Assembly: GCA_029216955.1 (NCBI GenBank)
Contig: JANAVB010010791.1
Span: forward strand, 9,365,593 to 9,429,592
DNA length: 64,000 bases
Reading direction: 5' to 3'
From: Iris pallida
Lineage: Eukaryota; Streptophyta; Magnoliopsida; Asparagales; Iridaceae
Numbering within the stretch: the stretch's first letter is position 1; every line of letters begins with the position of its first letter. Shown one piece after another: positions 31,806-43,654 of this stretch. The notes under the pieces were generated by a model, which ran no database searches, had not been told where the DNA came from, and saw only the letters and a program-made list of their open reading frames with translations. Both the position numbers and the translations under genes were made by a program.

Positions 31806-32714
31806 AATCTGGTGACAACTTGCTGGAAGCTTCTCAAGACATGCTGGTCGTACGCTTCGACCAGCAGGCTTTTGAAGATCTCCTCTCTGATAAAAAGTCA
31901 AAGACTTCGAAACGGTTTGTACAATCGAAGAAGACTCGACATGTCTGAAGGCCTAAGGTGGCTGCAGCCAGCAGCACGATGGCGACAACTGTGTCTCAAG
32001 ACCCCCTCAACGTCAAGGCCACAAAGAAGATCCAGGCTGCTACAGCCTTATCCCCTCGCCCGATTCCCGTCCAGGAAAAGTATCGCAAGGAAGATGGTGG
32101 TTCCATGGTGGATCTGACGAAGGAACGATGCCAAAGGAAGCGCATATCGGTCCAACCCCTTTTGACGGGAGTATTGCTGGTAAGGAGATCTGTCTTCGAC
32201 AGAATTACTTTCCTTTCAGGTAAACCTCCAGCAGACTCTGAATACTACTCGCCCGCTGGGGGTAGTAGGAAGAGATCCTAGGTGGCTCGTGCTTCTTTCA
32301 ACAAGCGTGCGACATCAGCGGCAGACCAGAGTCCCATGTTGACAGTAACACGTGCAGCCGACGGAAAGCTACACAAGACTGGCTCTCGCGCTTCGATGTC
32401 TCAACCAGTCGAATCTTCCTTCCACTGGGGTACTCCTATGCGTAATCCAAGCCAGGGGGTACGTCCCACGGAGAGGAAGCCATACGAGCAGCGTTCCTGC
32501 AAGAGCGATAGGAGGCTTCCTCGCCATACCCGCTTTGACCGTACTTACATGCAGCTTCCCTGCATCTACAATGGGAATGCTATGACAGAAGATCCAACCC
32601 TCTCCCAAGCGGAAGAGGAATGAGTGGCGCAAGACGTGCCTAAATCAAAGCACTCTTGTACCCAGATTACCATCAACTGCCGTTGTCAGCAGACAGCTGC
32701 GCCATCGTCGAGCA
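31806..32714 (+). pseudogene. gag: Tat#3 gag, first part
   Basis: Reads LLEASQDMLVVRFDQQAFED and on, aligning with the Tat#1 gag N-terminus (VISIQFDQLAYEEIQQ). Stops and shifts break it. The large LARD-like element interrupts it at 32715; gag resumes at 43655. Confidence 0.65.
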
Positions 32715-33290
32715 TGTAACACCCAGTTTTCTAGATGAGGGTAATTTTGAAATTTTGTAATTATAATTATAAATTATTGATATTTATTTCACATTATGAT
32801 TTTTGGTGATTTTTAATAATTTTTAAACTATTTAAAAACTGGTTTAAGTTATGACTTGTGATTTTGATGTGCTGCCAGTGAAACCTGAGAGACTGCATGA
32901 CCTAGAGCCTAACCATGTCATTAGGATGATTTAATTATCATTTTTAGCCTAGGGGTAATTTGGTCATTTTGACTTAATTGAATTATTTGGTGATTTGTTA
33001 AATTGGTGAGTTCTAGTTACCTTGACTTGTTGAGACCTAGTGGACTAGCCTAGAAGCTAACCGTAGCCATGGTGACCCTAGTCTAACTTAGGTTAACCTA
33101 CTTTTAGTCATTAGAAACTAATTTTGGATTAGGAGGATTAGTTTAAGTGAATTTAAGTCATGGCTTGTGGTTTCATGAAATGACTTATGGCTTAATTATT
33201 TAATTGATCATGACTTAAGCCCATGGGCCATTTAGTGAACCCTAACCCTAATTTTTGAGCTTATAACCAGCCACATAGGGATCCCCACCC

Positions 33291-33298
33291 TATTTAAA
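33291..33298 (+). promoter_or_regulatory. TATA-like box and telo-box of LARD LTR
   Basis: TATTTAAA at 33291 follows AACCCTAACCCTAA at about 33239-33252. The telo-box plus TATA order is known from promoters of plant housekeeping genes. Both are conserved in the right LTR, where the TATA-like box reads TAATTAAA. Confidence 0.45.
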
Positions 33299-36107
33299 CA
33301 CTTATTCATTAGGGCTTGCCTCTTTTTATCATTCCAACACTTGGAGAAAAGAAAGGTATTCTTCCCCCTTCCAAAAATTCTCATTTTATTCATTTGATCT
33401 CCTTTTTCATCCTAGTCTTTTGCATTGGGTTCTAATTTATGTTTAGGGACTATTGGTGGAGAGCTATTTTAGTTTGGGATCAATTTGGAGCATTTGGCCA
33501 TCAAGAAGAACACCCCCATTTGAAGCATTTTCTTGCTAATTGTACCTATAGGTAAAACCCTTTAAATTGCATTATTATTTTGATTTCTTTGCATATTAGG
33601 CTAGGTTTAGGTGTCCCCTAGATGTACCTCAAATTTGGGTGAATTTTGTGTCCGTTTGGTGTCCGTATCGGACACGTGTCATAGTGTATGTTAGGTGTTC
33701 GACGAAATGCCTCAATGGATTGAATGTTAATGTTTTTTAAAACAAATTACATATTTGGAAAGCTTATTATATGTAGATTGTGTATGTATATGTCTGAGCA
33801 CGAATCAGGTTGGTTTTCGTGTCCAAAATGGACACGCACCTCGTGCACGACACTGCGCACAGGCCTGTGCGGCTGTCCTGCTGCTCGGGTGCCTTTGCGG
33901 ACACGACACGAGACACCACGAAAATTTGTGGGGACGTGCGGGCACCCACTGACATCACCCACACAAAATTTCATGAACTTTCGTTCACTGTGCGCGAAGT
34001 AATCGTGTTCGCACGGGTCACGCAATGTCACTGCACGCACGGAAATTGCTCACTGATACGGCCTCGTATCGACACGTCGACGACACTTAGACACGGGGCA
34101 GGGTGTTCAGTCCCTAGCCCTATGTTCCCTCGACATGAGTGCAAGAGCACGTGGTGCCTCGAGCACTGTGTCGAGCCCACGAAGGCTCGACATGGCAGCA
34201 CGATGATTATTCTTTCCTATTTTCTGAGAAATTCGAAGTTGGTTTTGGATACTGTGTGTCCCAATTTATGGACACGAGACAACTTGTGTGACACAAATAC
34301 ATGTGCACGAATTATTACCACACACTAATTTGGCTTTTTATGGATTTCGATGTGTTGATTTAAGGTTTACCAATTTTCTGATACGTATACTGCTATCAAG
34401 AATTCTGAGTTTAGATTCAATATAAACTGATATATTTTTTATGTTTTATTTACAATATTGATTCGTATACATATATAATAGTTACATTTAGGTTAGTTTA
34501 TGATTTGTGTAATAGGTTTTCGAATGGATGTTGGAATTTGGGTTGGACTGATTGTTAACTAATATTCCAACAGGGAAAACAAGTTCATGTGGGGTTAACT
34601 AATATTCCAACAGGGAAAACAAGTTCCTATGTTAGAATTTGGGTTGGACTGACTGTTGGATTACCATTGAACTTGTTTTCCCTGAGACTAATCTCAGCTT
34701 TCCTCTACTGAAATGCTAATTCCTGTTACTTGTTCTGCTGAATGCAATTTCTGAAATTTAAACTATGTTCAAACTGTTTGGTTATGTTTTGAGATGCAAA
34801 TTTGGTGTTGGAAATGATATGGATTAGATTTTGGGTTGTTGAATTGACATGAAGCCTGCCACTGTTTCATTTCCAATTTTTTTGACAGTTTCGAATTGAG
34901 TTTGGGTCACTATGTTCATTCCACATTCTACGATTCACTCCTCTCACATACTGCTACACTCATTTAGTTTTCCTGTCACTTGCTATTCTTGTAATGGAAC
35001 ATGAAGACTGATTGCTGAGCTAAATTCCTGAGAACACACTATTCCTATAACACACAGCTACACACACTCATTTGTTGTTTTCTGATATTATGCGCACTGC
35101 ACTTTTCCTATCAACACACACACAAAAACTGACATTTGCAATGGTGTTTAATGAGAAGCTACTCACACACCCACACATGTGTTCACACATCTCACACACA
35201 CATGAATAAATCCCTGTCATTTTGATTCCCCAACTGTAAACTGAAATAGGATTTGAGATTGAAATGTCAGGTATTGGCATTGATTGAGAGTGATCTCAGG
35301 ATTTTAAGAATGGGAGTTATGTTGTATAGGGAATTGGGTTTTTGAGTTTAGTTTGGTTTGAATGTGCTAATTGCAATGAATTCCCTGATTTCGTATACTC
35401 CTCTATACACATACATTCACAGGTTCAATCCTATCACCATTTCATACTGTTTTTATACACTCTAATGTTTCCTATACCCACACACATTTGTTTCCTGTCA
35501 CTTGTTCCCCCTCACTGTTAACACACACACTTTTCACACATTGCCACTTGACATTTACACCCTCACATGAACACCTAGACTCACAAACACATGTGACCCT
35601 CTTCAAATCTGTCAACACTATACACACACCCTATCACCTAACCACCATTGATACATTACACCACTGTCATGTCCACATACACAAGGACACACACACTCAT
35701 GCTCTTTCACACATGCTCTACACTCACACCCACATAACTACATGTACACCTAGGACACAAATACATGTGTCCCTCTCCCTATCACCTAATGTATATATAT
35801 GTATATACATTTCCATATGTGATATTATCATGTAGCCTATATATGTATGAATGTGTGTTAACTTATTATTTTAGATAAATAATTAATGTGTGAAATATGT
35901 GAGAGTAGGCTATAAGTGTGAAATGTATGATATAGCTATAAGGCCTATAGCCTATATACAAGGCACATAGCCTATGGGGTGCATCCCTATGTGATACAGC
36001 CTATGTATATGGCATGGATGCCCAGTTAAGGTGTGTGGTTGGCTTGATAGCCTAGTTTGGCTTGTACTTGTGCTAGATTGCTAGTGTAGGTTGGGTTAGG
36101 CCTAGTG

Positions 36108-36310
36108 AGACTTGATTGGACTTAGTTTGACTAGTCCAGGTTGACTGGAGTTGACCAAAAGTCAACATTAGTCTGGTTGTGACCAATTGACCTATTTTGA
36201 CTAGAGTATTAACTTGGGTTGACCCAGAGTTGACCAAGTTTGACTTGGATCTAGTTTGACCTAGATAGTTGACCAGGTTTGACTTAGAGTTGACTTTGAC
36301 CTAGATTGGC
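36108..36310. promoter_or_regulatory. W-box cluster (TTGAC) in left LTR
   Basis: Fourteen TTGAC cores in about 200 bp counting both strands, many as TTGACC or TTGACT, the WRKY-binding W-box. A random 200-bp stretch would have about 0.4. The right LTR has 13 at about 42087-42288. Confidence 0.8.
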
Positions 36311-37671
36311 CTAGAAATTATGTAGATTGCTTCATAACCATCATTTGTCTTGTTTTAAACACATTATAACCTGTACTGTTCTATTTAGGATATTGAGACT
36401 CTGGTGCAGACATCTGATATTACACTCCTCTTTTCAGAATATCAAGCGAGTACATTCTCTGATAGTTCTCTCATTTATTTGCCAGTTACTGTATTTCAGT
36501 TCTATTTAGTTTTATGTGATTCTCTAATACCACACGTATGGATATTTCTGGATTCATGTATACGACACACATACCTTACTTATCTGGCCTCTATTACTGG
36601 AATTACTGGAATCATTCCGGAATCTATTTCTGGAATCATCATAATTTGGCTGAACTCATCTCGATTCTCATGTCGAATTCTGGATTCATTTGTATTGCGG
36701 GGCGGGGAAATATTGAGTAAGATATGTAGATATACCCCAAATCTGGAATCTCCAACTGGAATCTACTGGAAGCATAGCCATCTCTCGCCTGATCAGTGAG
36801 AGATGTGCCTGATACCTACAGCCGTTTATATGTCGATCTCAGTATTTTAAAACACACTATTAGAGTATAGCTGGTCTCACCTGGATTCTTGATCACTACC
36901 TAGAATCATCTTGTACTAGATTCATCTTGTATTAGATTCATCCCGTACTGGATTTACATAGGTTTTATACTTGTTACATTTGCTGTCTTGACTTATTATG
37001 TTACTTTAGTTCATCTAGATTTATTTTACAGTCTTCATTGCCATCATTCTTCTCTTATTTTAGTTACTTTACTTTCCTTGTATCTTACTGCTTCTTTATA
37101 CTACTACCTAAATATAAACTGCCATATTCATCAATAAAACTGTTTATAACTGCTTTATAGTTCTCTGTCATTACTTGGGTTTTCTTGATGAGTTGTACTC
37201 ATTCCTGTCCTGACTGGACCTGTTGAAAATTTTACAGATGATTGCCCTGAGGACACATGCCCTACATATTACTGTGGAGATGGCTTAGCTACCTTTGGCC
37301 CCGACACTCAGGAGTGATCGGGAGATTAGCTAGTTGTTTGTTTAGCTTTCATGTTTTAGAACTGGAGTTGTATATAAGTTGAGATTTGTAGTTGAGATTG
37401 TTTGAGATTATATTATTAGTTGTTGGTTTTATTTCTGTTATTAGTCTTAGTTTTAATCTTCTGTGTTATCTTATCGTTCATAGACTGTGATTGACATTCA
37501 TTATATCTATACTTGTCCTCCGTTCGGAGTTGAGATTTGACAAGTATATTATATAATTGCGTGAGTTGTTGATTAGATAGTAACCTAGGACACCGTTCTA
37601 CCGCCGACACTGCGGCATAGGCTGGGCGTTGTTACGCTCTCGTACCCTCACAGTAGGTGCGGGTCGTGACA

Positions 37672-38680
37672 CGTTTTTAGTGGTGGCCCATGCAGGTCGA
37701 GAGTCGTATTAGTACAATATCGTGGTGGTACGGCGACTTAGTTGTACTGCTGCGAGCCTGCGATAGGATTGAGAGATAGGCTTTAACGGAGAGGTACTCA
37801 ATCACAGTTAGGACTACTTGAGAAGATTCCTAGGATGACCCTTGAAAATCTCATTATAAACTATCTCGAAATTTGATTCTTACAGTATCTGTCTATCTTC
37901 CTTGTTCATCGTTGAATTTAATTCTTGGTATTCATTATTGACTTGATTTTCTACCAAGATAACATTATGGGCTAGGTTGCCTCAGTCATGGAATCTAGAG
38001 TCTTCTACAGCCATATCAGCTGGTTGGGCGATGAGATAGGGTCTGATTTTGGATATATTTCTCGGGTGTGGGAATTTAAAGTTTTCGCAGCCAAGCTAGC
38101 GGCAATGCGAAAATTTTAAATACCATGATTCTAGAGGTATGTACATTAGTTGTGGACTCTATGGATTATCGCAGCCATACTTACTGGTGTGACGAAGATT
38201 CTGGTAACATGGTTCTGGATAGACGGGTATGATTATCAGATTGCAGAATAGATACCATATAGATGGTGCCTTAGTATAATTGAGTGGAATATCAGGGTGG
38301 ATATTACTTGAGTGTCATGGATTTGATAGAGGGAGATAGGTCACCTGTAGCGCAGCACCGTACCCCGCACCATCAGAGGGATACACCCCAGAGGGGCAGG
38401 GCTTTTGTGCTGACAGTCGAGTAGACCGACGCTACGGGTGACGGGTTAGCAGGTCTGTCCTTCTTGTTCTTCCTTCCATCTTGTTGTGTGATTCCATTAG
38501 TACCTACCAGGATATTGTTTTGATTGCTAGATAGTGTAGCTACCCTGTTCGAGACCGTGAAACCACGACCAGTAGGACTGTGTTGCGTGTTATCTTTAAC
38601 TTTGATTTGCTGGGGTTTGACCTAGTAAGGATACGATCATTTTAATTTCGAGGACAAAATTTTTCTAAGGGGGATAGGAT
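37672..38680 (+). mobile_element. LARD-like internal domain (1009 bp)
   Basis: No long ORF. Near 38379-38440 a short reading, QRDTPQRGRAFVLTVE, resembles the end of a Tekay gag. A strong hairpin lies at 38074-38121. I do not find a clear PBS next to the left LTR, where TTTTTAGTGGTGG is seen. The PPT is at 38664-38680. Confidence 0.7.
38074..38121. other. Stem-loop in LARD internal domain
   Basis: Arms 38074-38089 (ATTTAAAGTTTTCGCA) and 38106-38121 pair at 15 of 16 positions, with a 16-nt loop. Two related but weaker CAGCCATA-containing blocks flank it (about 38010 and 38180). Its place near the 5' part of the RNA suggests a packaging or dimerisation role, by inference. Confidence 0.75.
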
Positions 38681-41600
38681 TGTAACACCCAGTTTTCCAG
38701 ATGAGGGTAATTTTGAAATTTTGTAATTATAATTACAAATTATTGATATTTATTTCACATTATGATTTTTGGTGATTTTTAATAATTTTTAAACTATTTA
38801 AAAACTGGTTTCAGTTATGACTTGTGATTTTGATGTGCTGCCAGTGAAACCTGAGAGACTGCATGACCTAGAGCCAAACCATGTCATTAGGATGATTTAA
38901 TTATCATTTTTAGCCTAGGGGTAATTTGGTCATTTTGACTTAATTGAATTATTTGGTGATTTGTTAAATTGGTGAGTTCTAGTTGACCTTGACTTGTTGA
39001 GACCTAGTGGACTAGCCTAGAAGCTAACCCTAGCCATGGTGACCCTAGTCTAACTTAGGTTAACCTACTTTTAGTCATTAGAAACTAGTTTTGGATTAGG
39101 AGGATTAGTTTAAGTGAATTTAAGTCATGGCTTGTGGTTTCATGAAATGACTTATGGCTTAATTATTTAACTGATCGTGACTTAAGCCCATGGGCCATTT
39201 AGTGAACCCTAACCCTAATTTTTGAGCTTATGACCAGCCACATAGGGATCCCCACCCTAATTAAACACTTATTCATTAGGGCTTGCCTTGTTTTATCATT
39301 CTAACACTTAGAGAAAAGAAAGGTATTCTTCCCCCTTCCAAAAATTCCTATTTTATTCATTTGATCTCCTTTTTCATCCTAGTCTTTTGCATTGGGTTCT
39401 AATTTAAGTTTATGGACTGTTGGTGGAGAGCTATTTCAGTTTGGGATCAATTTGGAGCATTTGGCCATCAAGAAGAACACCCCCATTTGAAGCCTTTTCT
39501 TGCAAATTGCACCTATGGGTAAAATCCTTTAAATTACATTATTATTTTGATTTCTTCGCATATTAGGCTAGGTTTAGGTGTTCCCTAGCTGTACCTCGAA
39601 TTTGGGTGGATTTCGTGTCAGTTTGGTGTCCGTATCGGACACGTGTCATAGTGTATGTTAGGTGTTCGACGAAATGCCTCAATGGATTGAATGTTAATGT
39701 TTTTCAAAACAAATTACATATTTGGAAAACTTATTATATGTAGAATGTGTATGTATATGTCTGAGCACAAATTGGGTTGGTTTTCGTGTCCAAAATGGAA
39801 ACGTACCTCGTGCACGACACTGCGCACAGGCCCGTGCGGCTGTCCTGCTGCTCGGGTGCCTTTACGGACACGACACGACACAAAACACCACAAAAATTTG
39901 TGGGGACATGCGGGCACCCACTGACGTCACCCACACAAAATTTCACGAACTTTCGTTCACTGTGCGCGAAGTAATCACGTTCGTACGGGTCACGCACTGT
40001 CACTGCACGCACGAAAATTGCTCACTGATACGGCCTCGAATCGACACGTCGACGACACTTGGACACGGGGTAGGGTGTTCAGTCCCTATCCCTATGTTCC
40101 CTCGACACGAGTGCAAGAGCACGTGGTGCCTCGAGCACTGTGTCGAGCCTACGAAGGCTCGACATGGCTGCATGATGATTATTCTTTCCTATTTTCTGAG
40201 AAATTTGAAGTTGGTTTTGGACACTGTATATCCCAATTTATGGACACGAGACAACTTGTGTGACACAAATACATGTGCACGAATTATTACCATACACTAA
40301 TTTGGCTTTGTATAGATTTCGATGTGTTGATTTAAGGTTTACCAATTTTCTGATACGTATACTGCTATCAAGAATTCTGAGTTTAGATTCAATATAAACT
40401 GATATTTTTTTTATGTTTTATTTAACATATTGATTCGTATACATGTATAATAGTTACATTTAGGTTAGTTTATGATTTGTGTAATAGGTTTTCGAATGGA
40501 TGTTGGAATTTGGGTTGGACTGATTGTTAACTAATATTCCAACGGGGAAAACAAGTTCATGTGGGGTTAACTAATATTCCAACAGGAAAAACAAGTTCCT
40601 GTGTTGGAATTTGGGTTGGACTGACTGTTGGATTACCATTGAACTTGTTTTCCCTGAGACTAATCTCAGTTTTCCTCTACTGAAATGCTAATTCCTGATA
40701 CTTGTTCTGCTGAATGCAATTTCTAAAATTTAAACTATGTTCAAACTGTTTGGTTATGTTTTGAGATTCAAATTTGGTGTTGGAAATGATATGGATTAGA
40801 TTTTGGGTTGTTGAATTGATATGAAGCCTGCCACTGTTTCATTTCCAGTTTTTTTGACAGTTTCGAATTGAGTTTAGGTCACTATGTTCATTCCACATTC
40901 TATGATTCACTCCTCTCACATACTGCTACACTCATTTACTTTTCCTGTCACTTGCTATTCTTGCAATGGAACATGAAGACTGATTGATGAGCTAAATTCC
41001 TGAGAACACACTCTTCCTATAACACACAGCTACACACACTCATTTGCAGTTTTCTGATATTTTGTACACTGCACTTTTCCTATCAACACACACACAAAAA
41101 CTGAGATTTGCAATGGTGTTTAATGAGAAGCTACTCACACACCCACACATGTGTTTACACATCTCACACACACATAAATAAATCCCTATCATTTTGATTC
41201 CCCAACTGTAAACTGAAATAGGATTTGAGATTGAAATGTCAGGTATTGGCCTTGATTGAGAGTGATCTCAGGATTTTGAGAATGGGAGTTATGTTGTATA
41301 GGGAATTGGGTTTTTGAGTTTAGTTTGGTTTGAATGTGCTAATTGCAATGAATTCCCTGATTTCCTATACTCCTCTATACACACACATTCACAAGTTCAA
41401 TCCTGTCACCATTTCATACTGTTTTCATACACTCTAATGTTTCATATACCCACACACATTTGTTTTCTGTCACTTGTTCCCCCTCACTGTTAACACACAC
41501 ACTTTTCACACATTGCTACTTGACATTTACACCCTCACATGAACACCTAGACTCACAAACACATGTGACCCTCTTCAAATCTGTCAACACTATACACACA

Positions 41601-43649
41601 CCCTATCACCTAACCACCATTGACACATTACACCACTGTCATGTCCACATACACAAGGACACACACACTCATGCTCTTTCACACATGCTCTACACACACA
41701 CCCACATGACAACATGTACACCTAGGACACAAATACATGTGTCCCTCTCCCTATCACCCAATGTGTATATATATATATGTATATACATATCTATATGTGA
41801 TATTATCATGTAGCCTATATATGTATGAATGTGTGTTAACTTATTATTTTAGATAAATAATTAATGTGTGAAATATGTGAGAGTAGGCTATAAGTGTGAA
41901 ATGTATGATATAGCTATATGGCCTATAGCCTATATACAAGGCACATAGCCTATGGGGTGTATCCCTATGTGATACAGCCTATGTATATGGCATGGATGCC
42001 CAGTTAAGGTGTGTGGTTGGCTTGATAGCCTAGTTTGGCTTGTACTTGTGCTAGATTGCTAGTGTAGGTTGGGTTAGGCCTAGTGAGACTTGATTGGACT
42101 TAGTTTGACTAGTCCAGGTTGATTGGAGTTGACCAAAAGTCAACATTAGTTTGGATGTGACCAATTGACCTAGTTTGACTAGAGTACTGACTTGGGTTGA
42201 CCCAGAGTTGACCAAGTTTGACTTGGACCTAGTTTGACCTAGATAGTTGACCAGGTTTGACTTAGAGTTGACTTTGACCTAGATTGGCCTAGAAATTATG
42301 TAGATTGCTTCATAACCATCATTTGCCTTATTTTAAACACATTATAACCTGTACCGTTCTATTCAGGACATTGAGACTCCGGTGCAGACATCTGATATTA
42401 CACTACTCTTTTCAGAGTATTAGGCGAGTACATTCTCTGATAGTTCTCTCATTTATTTGCCAGTTACTGTATTTCAGTTTTATTTAGTTTTATGTGATTC
42501 TCTGATACCACACTTATGGATATTTCTTGATTCATGTATGCGACACACATACCTTACTTATCTGGCCTCTATTACTGGAATCACTGGAATCATTCCGAAA
42601 TCTATTTCTAGAATCATCATAATTTGGCTGGACTCATCTCGATTCTCGTATCGAATTCTGGATTTATTTGTATTACGGGGCGGGAAAATATTGAATAAGA
42701 CATGTAGACATACCCTAAATTTGGAATCTCCAACTGGAATCTACTGGAAGCATAGCCATCTCTCGCCTGATCAGTGAGAGATGTGCCTGATACCTACAGC
42801 CGTTTACATGTCGATCTCAGTATTTTAAAACACACTATTAGAGTATAGCTGGTCTCACCTAGATTCTTGATCACTACCTAGAATCATCTTGTACTGGATT
42901 CATCTTGTATTAGATTCATCCCGTACTGGATTTACATAGGTTTTACACTTGTTACATTTGCTGTCTGGACTTGTTATGTTACTTTAGTTCAGCTAGATTT
43001 ATTTTACAGTCTTCATTGCCATTATTCTTCTCTTGTTTTAGTTACTTTACTTTCCTTGTATCTTACTGCTTCTCTATACTACCACCTAAATATAAACTAC
43101 CATATTCATCAATAAAACTATTTATAACTGCTTTATAGTTCTCTGTCATTACTTGGGTTTTCTTGATGAGTTGTACTCGTTCCTGTCCTGACTGGACCTG
43201 TTGAAAATTTTACAGATGATTGCCCTGAGGACACATGCCCTACATATTACTGTGGAGATGGCTTAGCTATCTTTGGCCCCGACACTCAGGAGTGATCGGG
43301 AGATTAGCTAGTTGTTTGTTTAGCTTTCATGTTTTAGAACTGGAGTTGTATATAAGTTGAGATTTGTAGTTGAGATTGTTTGAGATTATATTATTAGTTG
43401 TTGGTTTTAATTCTGTTATTAGTCTTAGTTTTAATCTTCTGTGATATCTTATCGTTCTTAGACTGTGATTGAGATTCATTATATCTATACTTGTCCTCCG
43501 TTCGGAGTTGAGATTTGACAAGTACATTATATAATTGCGTGAGTTGTTGATTAGATAGTAACCTAGGACAGCGTTCTACCGCTGACACTGCGGCGTAGGC
43601 TGGGCGTTGTTACGCGCTCGTACCCTCACAGTGGGTGCGGGTCGTGACA
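38681..43649 (+). mobile_element. LARD-like element, right LTR (4969 bp)
   Basis: Homologous along its length to 32715-37671, with the same palindromes, CA-rich part and W-box cluster. Confidence 0.92.
42087..42288. promoter_or_regulatory. W-box cluster in right LTR
   Basis: Thirteen TTGAC cores; one was lost by a TTGAC to TTGAT change relative to the left LTR. Confidence 0.78.
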
Positions 43650-43654
43650 GAGCA
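43650..43654. repeat. Target duplication of LARD-like element (GAGCA)
   Basis: Identical to 32710-32714 at the other end. Confidence 0.92.

Larger units (their letters stand above)
32715..37671 (+). mobile_element. LARD-like element, left LTR (4957 bp)
   Basis: A possible TATA (TATTTAAA at 33291) puts U3 at about 0.6 kb and leaves some 4.3 kb of R/U5, very long. Within it: a CpG-rich, palindrome-rich segment (33655-34330), a CA-rich segment (35000-35760), a W-box cluster (36108-36310) and AATAAA near 37134. The 172-codon ORF at 33810 has no family resemblance. Confidence 0.92.
32715..43649 (+). mobile_element. Giant-LTR non-autonomous gypsy element (LARD-like)
   Basis: 10,935 bp: LTRs 32715-37671 (4957 bp) and 38681-43649 (4969 bp), internal region only 1009 bp. 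Both LTRs run from TGTAACACCCAGTTTT to GGGTCGTGACA. GAGCA flanks the element on both sides (32710-32714, 43650-43654). A PPT (AAGGGGGATAGGAT) precedes the right LTR. No RT, RNase H or integrase is present. The ends and PPT context (TTTCGAGGACAAAATTTT) look like Tekay-type chromoviruses. I counted about 4 differences over the first 210 bp, so it is young. It must have been moved by enzymes supplied in trans. Confidence 0.93.

Noticed and set aside
33238..33252. CCCTAACCCTAA as an interstitial telomere
   Set aside because: Only two repeats; better read as a telo-box promoter motif, and both LTRs carry it.
33810..34328. 172-codon ORF in the left giant LTR and a 192-codon relative at 39722-40300
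   Set aside because: Conservation between the copies is expected because LTRs are made identical at insertion. The protein has no recognisable domain, is Cys/His/Thr-rich from CpG-rich DNA, and overlaps open frames on both strands.
35488..35835. 115-codon Thr/His-rich ORF (and 41460-41813)
   Set aside because: It is simply the translation of CA repeats.
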